A DNA stretch of 64,000 bases, taken from the NCBI RefSeq assembly GCF_000159015.1, contig NZ_DS999543.1, positions 248,001 through 312,000 of the forward strand, written 5' to 3'. The DNA comes from Gleimia coleocanis DSM 15436 (GTDB taxonomy: Bacteria; Actinomycetota; Actinomycetes; Actinomycetales; Actinomycetaceae). The position numbers and the translations under genes are program-made. This document shows, piece by piece, positions 62,393 through 64,000 of the stretch (position 1 is the first letter of the stretch; every line of letters starts with the position of its first letter). Below the pieces are notes generated by a model that saw nothing but the letters and a program-made list of their open reading frames with translations, did no database searches and was not told the origin of the DNA.

Positions 62393-62890
62393 ATGGGAAT
62401 GATTGCGAATTATGCTGCTGTAACTGAAGCAGACTATACGGCACTAAAACTTACCGGCAACGATAACTTCGTGGATGACTGCGAAGAACTCTTCGAGGAA
62501 GCGCAAGATTTGTTAGACCTGGACAAAAACTGGGATATCTTGCACTTCCTGCTGACAGGCTCAGACTGTAGCGAACCAGACGCTGGTAACCCTCTGAGTG
62601 AAGCAATCACTGGGCAGATAACTTTGGATGAAGACGACTACACGGCAGTTATTAACCCTGAACGCGTGGCTAATATTGCGAAAGCCCTAAGTGACTTCGA
62701 CATGGATAAAGCCCTGGCAACCTTTACTTTAGAACAGGGTGCGGAAGCTGAACTCTACCCCAATATTTGGGATGGGGATGAGGATTTAGAAGAACTTAAA
62801 GAAATCCTTGCCGAAGATTTTGAACGGTTGGTAGAGTTTTACAACCAGAGCGCGGATGCGGGTTTATACGTAATGGTTTCCATCTGGTAG
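62393..62890 (+). CDS. DUF1877 (YfbM-like) family protein
   Basis: 165 residues, very acidic. Typical family start MGMIANYAAVTEADYTALK, then LDKNWDILHFLLTGSD, NPLSEAITGQ, and the end LVEFYNQSADAGLYVMVSIW. Function unknown in all relatives. The hydrolase gene begins four bases after the stop, so they are probably cotranscribed. Confidence 0.85.
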   Translation: MGMIANYAAVTEADYTALKLTGNDNFVDDCEELFEEAQDLLDLDKNWDILHFLLTGSDCSEPDAGNPLSEAITGQITLDEDDYTAVINPERVANIAKALSDFDMDKALATFTLEQGAEAELYPNIWDGDEDLEELKEILAEDFERLVEFYNQSADAGLYVMVSIW

Positions 62891-62894
62891 CACC

Positions 62895-63872
62895 ATGAAA
62901 AAACTGATTTTCACAGTTGCCGGCGGAATTTTTGCCTACGGAACCTACGGTAAGTATCGTTACCAGCAGTCGGCACGTAGTTTCCTTTTAGAAAAAGGAA
63001 TGCGAGCTATCGGATATAAGGATCGGATTCGCGTTACTGATCCTGAGTATTTCATGGAAAGTTTTGAACTGCCGCCCTCGGAAGATAAATTCCCAGCCGG
63101 CTTGCTACGTGGCGTATCTTGGCGCGAAATGTGGGTCGGGCAAATGCAGGTGTTTTCTTGGAATGAAATTGGTGAGAAAACACAGAAAGTAGTGGTCTAC
63201 CTGCATGGGGGAGGCTATGTTTCGCGTGCTTCGAAACTGCACTACCTGATGGTAAACCGCGTTGTGAAAGCTACGGGAGCACGTGCAATCTTCCCAACCT
63301 ACGGGCTGGGACCCCAATACAATATCAGCACGGAACTGCTGAAGTTAGTTACACTCTACCGTGAACTAGTGGCAGAACATGGGGCAAAGCAGATTGTCCT
63401 CATGGGAGATTCTGCTGGTGGCGGCCTGGTAATGTCCCTGCTACAGGGCGTTAAAGCAGCTGGCTTAGAAATGCCTGCGCAAGCGATTTTGCTTTCCCCA
63501 TGGGTGAATGCTGCTATGGATCACCCGCAGGCGCCGTTTTATGACACGGTTGAGCCGATGATTCCGCTGGCGGGGCTGTTGCGCGCGGCAAAATGCTGGG
63601 CAGCTCCCGGCATGGCTTTGAATGATCCGCTGATTAGCCCTATCTACCTTAGTGATGCGGAGTTGGAAGGCTTCCCGCGAATCACTAGTTTTGTTGGGTT
63701 ACATGAGATTTTTTATCCAGATATTCGCGATTTTCATAAGCGCCTTAACGAAGCGGGGATTGAAAACCGGCTGATTGTGGCGCCACGCATGATTCACGTT
63801 TACCCGGTTTTCCCAACCCCAGAAGGTCGCGAAGCCGTGCAACAAATCATTACGCTGGTTGAGGAAAAATAA
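62895..63872 (+). CDS. Alpha/beta hydrolase (hormone-sensitive-lipase-like esterase)
   Basis: 325 residues. N-terminal hydrophobic segment (4-15, possibly membrane-associated). Oxyanion motif YLHGGGYVSR (near residue 106), nucleophile elbow LMGDSAGGGLVMSLL, and C-terminal VGLHEIFYPDIRDF and MIHVYPVFP with the catalytic acid and His. These are family features of HSL-type carboxylesterases; the substrate is unknown. One exact dispersed element lies near the N-terminus (63073-63083). Confidence 0.87.
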   Translation: MKKLIFTVAGGIFAYGTYGKYRYQQSARSFLLEKGMRAIGYKDRIRVTDPEYFMESFELPPSEDKFPAGLLRGVSWREMWVGQMQVFSWNEIGEKTQKVVVYLHGGGYVSRASKLHYLMVNRVVKATGARAIFPTYGLGPQYNISTELLKLVTLYRELVAEHGAKQIVLMGDSAGGGLVMSLLQGVKAAGLEMPAQAILLSPWVNAAMDHPQAPFYDTVEPMIPLAGLLRAAKCWAAPGMALNDPLISPIYLSDAELEGFPRITSFVGLHEIFYPDIRDFHKRLNEAGIENRLIVAPRMIHVYPVFPTPEGREAVQQIITLVEEK

Positions 63873-63925
63873 ATTCCCGAGGGCGGAAAATACCACTTTC
63901 CACAGAGTAATAAGGTGTAAAGAAG

Positions 63926-64000
63926 ATGACTGAATCGTTAAAAGCTGAGATTACCCAGTTTCTGGAAACCGTGTACGCGCCAACAGCTGACTACCGAGTG
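63926..64000 (+). CDS. Start of an unidentified gene (runs off the right edge)
   Basis: ATG at 63926 opens a frame to the window end (25 codons, starting MTESLKAEITQFLETVYAPT). AAGGTGTAAAGAAG lies upstream, giving a usable ribosome-binding site. Too short for identification. A core dispersed element (63878-63885) lies in the gap before it. Confidence 0.5.
   Translation, partial: MTESLKAEITQFLETVYAPTADYRV

Overview
The window looks like a chromosomal segment of an actinobacterium of moderate G+C content (about half, judged by eye), most likely in or near the Actinomycetaceae. The evidence is actinobacteria-specific genes (Kgd-type oxoglutarate decarboxylase/dehydrogenase, SigR/SigH with an RsrA-type zinc anti-sigma factor, the 24-residue ribosomal protein bL37, NucS, DUF2550, GlgE, DUF6912) and gene order. 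From about 29.8 to 58.6 kb the order argS - (lysA/thrB region) - rho - rpmE - prfA - prmC - sua5 - wecA - atpI - atpBEFHAGDC - DUF2550 - nucS - thioredoxin-like - glgB - glgE matches the order known from Mycobacterium tuberculosis (Rv1292 to Rv1327c). No prophage, insertion sequence or CRISPR array was seen. This is mostly core genome.

Layout. 0-5.9 kb: 5' part of secA, an Rv3235-family gene and a LysM membrane protein on the minus strand, then a plus-strand group (SAF protein, CpaE-like ATPase, DUF6912) beside an excisionase-type HTH gene. 5.9-13.0 kb, minus strand: sbcC/sbcD DNA-end processing, rsgA, aroA and a DoxX-like gene. 13.1-14.2 kb: sigma factor, redox anti-sigma factor, bL37. 14.4-19.6 kb, minus strand: an acidic helical protein, a GDSL-fold protein lacking its catalytic residues, and kgd. 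19.7-22.6 kb: a large surface protein behind a promoter overlapped by a Fur-family-like operator. 22.7-26.9 kb: two CNNM/CBS membrane proteins, an M23 peptidase and a glycerophosphodiesterase. 26.9-31.5 kb: tRNA-Arg(CCG), a FemAB-type ligase, an AI-2E-family permease, rpiB, argS. 31.6-35.9 kb: two apparently degenerate enzymes where lysA and thrB would be expected, then rho behind a structured leader, and rpmE. 35.9-47.5 kb: translation and cell-wall genes running into the complete F1Fo ATP synthase. 47.5-53.0 kb: nucS, nagA and envelope genes. 53.2-58.6 kb, minus strand: the GlgE-pathway trio glgE-mak-glgB. 58.7-61.2 kb: three tandem paralogous lipoproteins divergent from a sortase. 61.2-64 kb: trpS, a DUF1877 gene, an alpha/beta hydrolase and the start of an unidentified gene.

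The most unusual signal is not a gene. The 11-mer TTCCGAGGGCG was found ten times by eye, and its 8-bp core CGAGGGCG 21 times, in both orientations, in several reading frames and between genes. A random 64-kb sequence would give about 0.03 and 2. It behaves like a DNA-level signal, such as an uptake sequence, a recombination signal or another protein-binding site. Other points of interest are open but apparently inactivated lysA-, thrB- and GDSL-like genes, a putative attenuator in the rho leader, a short epsilon subunit, the lipoprotein triplet, and pairs of long hairpins in two convergent gene junctions.
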